A DNA stretch of 64,000 nucleotides, taken from contig CP064987.1 of NCBI GenBank assembly GCA_016699835.1, positions 2,418,001 to 2,482,000 on the forward strand, given 5' to 3'. The stretch is from Phycisphaerales bacterium. GTDB taxonomy: Bacteria > Planctomycetota > Phycisphaerae > Phycisphaerales > UBA1924. The notes under the pieces are model-generated. The model worked only from the letters and a program-made list of their open reading frames with translations, was not told where the DNA came from and made no database searches. Below, piece after piece: positions 60,835-64,000 of this stretch (position 1 is the stretch's first letter; each line of letters begins with the position of its first letter). The position numbers and the translations under genes are program-made.

Positions 60835-63042
60835 TTAGGACTCGGATTTCGCGTTGTACTCGCTGGCGACGCGGATGTTGCCACGGAGGTAGCCGCCGCT
60901 CGCGGCACGAACGGCGTTGATCACAACGCCCAGGAACTCGGCCTTGGTGTCGATGAGTTCGTTGCGGACGCGGGCGATCATGCCCCGCTTCTCGCCGAAC
61001 GCCTTGACGACGAGGATGGAGGCGTCGCAGCGTGAGGCGAGCGCCACGCCGTCGCCGGCCACGATCGCCGGGGGCGTGTCGATGAGGATGATGTCGTAGC
61101 GATGTCGAAGATCGGTGAGCAGGAGGCCCATCGTGTCGCTCGCGAGTCGCTCGACGACGCGCTGGGTGCGAGACCCGGCGGGGAGGAAATCGAGCGTGCC
61201 ATCGATGTGCTGGATGGAGCCATGAAGATCGGCCTCGCCGCTGAGGATGTCCGAGAGGCCCGGATGCTCGGGGCGAGCAAAGACCTTGTGGAGCGCGGGC
61301 TTGCGGAAGTTGGCGTCGACCGCGAGGACCTTGAGGTCAGCGGCGGCGGCGGCGAGGGCGAGGTTGGCCACGATGCTCGTGGCGCCCGACTCGGGAAGGC
61401 CCGGAGTGACCACGATCGTGCGAAGACCGCCGATCTGCGCACGCTTGAGGACCGACGCGCGGAGTTGGCGGAACGATTCGGCGACCACACCCTGGGGCGC
61501 GTCGCGGAAGGCCGTCTCGGGCGTCCCGCCGGTGATGTGGTCCTCTGCGGCGTCGGGGATCCAGCCGAGGAGTTTGGTGCGGGGAATCGCGGTGATGTCG
61601 GCGGGGCTTTTCACACGCTGGTCGATGAGTTCGCGTGCCACGGCGATGCCGCCCACGAGCGTGACCATGAGCAGGACGCCCGCGGGGAGCATGAGGGCGA
61701 TCTTCGGGAAGTCGGGCTCGTTGGGGACCTGCTGCGGCTGGGCGATGACCACGCGGCTGGCGGTCTCGAGTTTCGCCGCGCTCAGGACTTCCTGGAGGTC
61801 GCGTTCGCGGTCCGCCCTGGCCTGCTCGTTGTTCTCGAGGCGTGCGCGAATGTCCTCGAGTTGGGCCTCGATGCGGAGGAGGTCGTTGAGACGCAGCGCG
61901 AGTGTCTGCTTTCGTTCGTTGAGCGTGCTCAGCGTGCTGAGGAGGACTTCGGTGATTCGTTGTGCTCTTTCGAGCGTGCTCGCGAAGAGTTTGCGCTGTG
62001 CCTCCTCGCGATTTCGTTCGAGCGTGGCCTTCGAGGCGTTGAGCTGCGACTCGACCGAACGGACCGAGCGGTGATCCGGGCCGTATCCCTGGTCGCGGAG
62101 TGCCTGCAGCGATGTCTGCAAGATGTTGACCTGTTGCTTGGAATCCATGACCGCGGGGTCACGCTCGGCAGAGTCGATGATCTCGTCCGTGTAGGTGATG
62201 CCCGCGGGGCTGGTCTGCTGGGCCAGGAGCGATTCGTACTGCTGCCGGGCATCCTCGTGCTGCCCCTGGACACGGACGATCTCCTCGTTGATGAAGCCGA
62301 GTTCCTGGAGCGTGGCTTCCTTGCGCTCAACAACGGTCCCGTCGTTCTGTGCCGAAGTGATGTTGTTGCGCTCCAGGACGAGCGCCTTGTTGTCGTTGCT
62401 CAGTTGCGTGATGGACTCGCGGATGGCCTTCGAGAGGTCGTCGGAGAGAGCCTTGCTGTTGTCGTCGAGATCGCGCCGGTAGGCATCGCCGATGAGGCGG
62501 AGGATCGAGGTGGCCTCGACCGGATCGCGCCAGCCGAAGGAGAGCTCGATGTAGACCGTGGACGTATAGATGCGGGCGCGGGCGTGGTCCACGAGTTCCT
62601 CGAGGGCCTTCTTGGAATCAAAGACCGTCCCGCCTGCCCCGGTCTTCATGAACCGTGCGCACCATTTGGGGGCGACGTTCTGCAGCTCGATGCTGTTGGC
62701 GACGCGAGTCAGGATCGACTCCTGCACCATGTGCTTCGCTTCGGTCGCCATGAACCGGGTCGTGTCCTCGGACGACATGTACGCCACCTGATTCGGATTG
62801 GCGCTCTGGGGCGGAAGGCACTTGAAGATGATGGCGGGGCGCCACACCGGAGCGAGTCTGCCCAGCACGAGATGCGACCCCACCCCCAGCGCCGCGCCGA
62901 AGATCGCCGCGGCGGCCAAGAGCCACTTGTACTTGTTGAGGAGTTTGATGGGATCGATCGCGCCGAGAGCCGCCTGGGCGACGGGCGTGTGGGCCTGCGA
63001 TTGCGGGCGTGGCTGGCTGGGGTTGAGTGGTACGGTGCTCAT
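60835..63042 (-). CDS. Wzz/BY-kinase-like polysaccharide co-polymerase with altered Walker A
   Basis: The product is 735 residues from the ATG at 63042, which has AAGGACGA just before. A first membrane helix (about 42-61, LLAAAAIFGAALGVGSHLVL) and a second (about 452-474, IALMLPAGVLLMVTLVGGIA) enclose a long coiled-coil periplasmic part, as in Wzz/Wzc. The cytoplasmic part resembles a bacterial tyrosine kinase: TPGLPESGATSIVANLALA in place of Walker A, LAVDANFRKPALHKVF, DIILIDTPPAIVAG, and a C-terminal YLRGNIRVASEY with two Tyr. The lysine of GK(S/T) is replaced by Ala (SGATS), so ATP hydrolysis is doubtful. It probably controls chain length and export. Confidence 0.9.
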   Translation of the reverse strand: MSTVPLNPSQPRPQSQAHTPVAQAALGAIDPIKLLNKYKWLLAAAAIFGAALGVGSHLVLGRLAPVWRPAIIFKCLPPQSANPNQVAYMSSEDTTRFMATEAKHMVQESILTRVANSIELQNVAPKWCARFMKTGAGGTVFDSKKALEELVDHARARIYTSTVYIELSFGWRDPVEATSILRLIGDAYRRDLDDNSKALSDDLSKAIRESITQLSNDNKALVLERNNITSAQNDGTVVERKEATLQELGFINEEIVRVQGQHEDARQQYESLLAQQTSPAGITYTDEIIDSAERDPAVMDSKQQVNILQTSLQALRDQGYGPDHRSVRSVESQLNASKATLERNREEAQRKLFASTLERAQRITEVLLSTLSTLNERKQTLALRLNDLLRIEAQLEDIRARLENNEQARADRERDLQEVLSAAKLETASRVVIAQPQQVPNEPDFPKIALMLPAGVLLMVTLVGGIAVARELIDQRVKSPADITAIPRTKLLGWIPDAAEDHITGGTPETAFRDAPQGVVAESFRQLRASVLKRAQIGGLRTIVVTPGLPESGATSIVANLALAAAAADLKVLAVDANFRKPALHKVFARPEHPGLSDILSGEADLHGSIQHIDGTLDFLPAGSRTQRVVERLASDTMGLLLTDLRHRYDIILIDTPPAIVAGDGVALASRCDASILVVKAFGEKRGMIARVRNELIDTKAEFLGVVINAVRAASGGYLRGNIRVASEYNAKSES

Positions 63043-63069
63043 GGGTCGTCCTTGAATCCGAGAGGGCGA

Positions 63070-64000
63070 TCAGCGGGTGATCCCGGCCTTGAGGGTTGCC
63101 ATCTGCGCCACGAGTTGGTCGCGATTGTCGCGGGGCATGCTCTGCCCATAGGTCTCGATGAGTTTGTCGAACTGCTCGGCGGCCTGCGCAGCGGCCGACA
63201 TGTCGCCCTTCTTGATGAGCGCGTCGGTCAGATGCACGAGCGCGGCGGCAAGCGACGGCGGCGACTGCTCCAGTTCCACGCAGTGCTTCAACTGCGCAAT
63301 CGCCTTCTCGAGGTCGCCCTTCTTGATCAGGACCGCCCCGTAGGTGTCCAGGATTTCCGGCTGGTTCGGAGCGGCCTCGACGGCGCGCTGGGCATAGGGG
63401 AGCGCCTCCTCCGGCCTGTTGAGGTTCTCGCTCAGCACATACGCGAGGTTGTTCGCCATCGTCGCCTCTTCCGGGACGAGTTGCAGGTGGGCCTTCATGA
63501 CCTCCACACACTCGTCGTATTTTTGCGTCGCGAGAAGACACTGTGTCAGCGCGCGCGAGGCGAGGACTCGCAGGCCGATCGTCGTGTCCGTGCCGATTAA
63601 TCCACGCAGGAGTCCGATTCCCTGCTCGCGCGTGGGCGGATCGTTGAAGAGAACGTTGCCCTTGAAGAACGCGACCCACTTGGGATCGAGGATCCCCTGG
63701 GAGAGTTGATCGAGGAAGGGGATCATGTCCTTGGAATCGGTATAGACCGTGGACGCCGAGCCGTACCAGCGCATGACAAGGTCGGCGTTGGTCTGGTCGG
63801 TCTTCTTGATCGCCAGCGCAAGCGTCTCTCGTGCTTCGGCGGGCTTCTTCTGCATCGAGAGGAGTTTCGCGCGTGTCTGGAGCATCGCCGGCTCCCCAAG
63901 GATCGTCGGGGGCAGCGACGTGACGATGCGATCCGCCTCCGCGAGTTGGGGCGGCTTCTGCGACATCAGGATCTCGACCACGGGCACCGCGGTCGAGAGC
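63070..64000 (-). CDS. TPR protein of the exopolysaccharide cluster (5' end outside window)
   Basis: At least 309 residues are in view, and the frame stays open to the right edge without a convincing start. It is built of tetratricopeptide repeats, for example TMANNLAYVLSENLNRPEEA LPYAQRAVEAAPNQPEILDT YGAVLIKKGDLEKAIAQLKH. Such proteins often accompany Wzz-like and EpsH/exosortase-type systems and act as scaffold for polysaccharide export or chain assembly. The stop lies 27 bases before the kinase-like gene, and both are probably co-transcribed. Signal sequence and N-terminal domains are not visible. Confidence 0.85.
   Translation of the reverse strand, partial: LSTAVPVVEILMSQKPPQLAEADRIVTSLPPTILGEPAMLQTRAKLLSMQKKPAEARETLALAIKKTDQTNADLVMRWYGSASTVYTDSKDMIPFLDQLSQGILDPKWVAFFKGNVLFNDPPTREQGIGLLRGLIGTDTTIGLRVLASRALTQCLLATQKYDECVEVMKAHLQLVPEEATMANNLAYVLSENLNRPEEALPYAQRAVEAAPNQPEILDTYGAVLIKKGDLEKAIAQLKHCVELEQSPPSLAAALVHLTDALIKKGDMSAAAQAAEQFDKLIETYGQSMPRDNRDQLVAQMATLKAGITR

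Overview
The window is high-GC bacterial DNA that most likely comes from a planctomycete of the class Phycisphaerae. Three secreted proteins end in a duplicated calcium-loop 'dockerin' repeat followed by a terminal Gly-Cys, a combination I associate with Phycisphaerales. Gene content also fits: a VWA/ExbB/ExbD cluster, zinc-ribbon membrane proteins, PpiD-like and exopolysaccharide genes, and many short palindromic intergenic repeats. No rRNA or tRNA was found. A tmRNA gene lies at about 35 kb.

Layout. 1-5.1 kb (minus): six overlapping genes for a VWA protein, an ExbB/TolQ channel, two ExbD proteins and two secreted helical-repeat proteins. 5.5-6.9 kb (plus): pyrH and frr. 7-9.9 kb (minus): ahcY downstream of an ArsR-methyltransferase fusion with a palindromic operator candidate. 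10-14.1 kb: a 21-bp repeat array, a TPR lipoprotein, a LigD-phosphoesterase-like protein, repeats, an AT-rich zinc-ribbon gene and transposase remnants. 14.1-16 kb: asnB, which carries a near-perfect parS site at the place where GC skew flips by eye. 16-19.3 kb (minus): FRG-domain gene, acyl desaturase, RRM protein. 19.7-27.6 kb (plus): rpsD, a PpiD/SurA-like protein, then a C39-like peptidase / RimK-like ATP-grasp / GCS2 ligase / MFS cluster. 27.8-31.9 kb (plus): two paralogous dockerin proteins. 32-35.9 kb: fumarylacetoacetase, a zinc metallopeptidase, tmRNA and a small protein.

35.9-38.2 kb (minus): nrfHA, the cytochrome c nitrite reductase pair. 38.5 kb: a second 21-bp array. 39.8-41 kb (minus): RibBA with a decayed cyclohydrolase II half. 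41.2-48 kb (plus): three amidohydrolase genes (the first two probably one frameshifted gene) coupled to a cyanophycinase-like S51 peptidase. 49-51.7 kb (minus): a large dockerin protein. 52-54.3 kb: MBL hydrolase, lipoprotein and ispF. 54.3-64 kb (minus): an exopolysaccharide/envelope block in transcription order TPR protein, Wzz/BY-kinase-like protein, NAD-sugar epimerase, WecA-like transferase, ParA ATPase, VanZ-like protein and MurJ, followed by an SDR.

How it works together. Many genes are coupled by 4-base stop/start overlaps (ATGA or GTGA), which I used to fix starts. By eye the plus strand is C-rich from 1 to about 14.7 kb and mostly G-rich afterwards whatever strand the genes use. With the parS-like site at 15.0 kb, this suggests that the chromosome origin region lies near 13-17 kb. 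No dnaA gene or DnaA-box cluster was seen, so this is an inference. Several enzymes lack expected catalytic residues (RibA half of RibBA, Walker A lysine of the BY-kinase) or carry a variant (CXXCH instead of CXXCK in NrfA).
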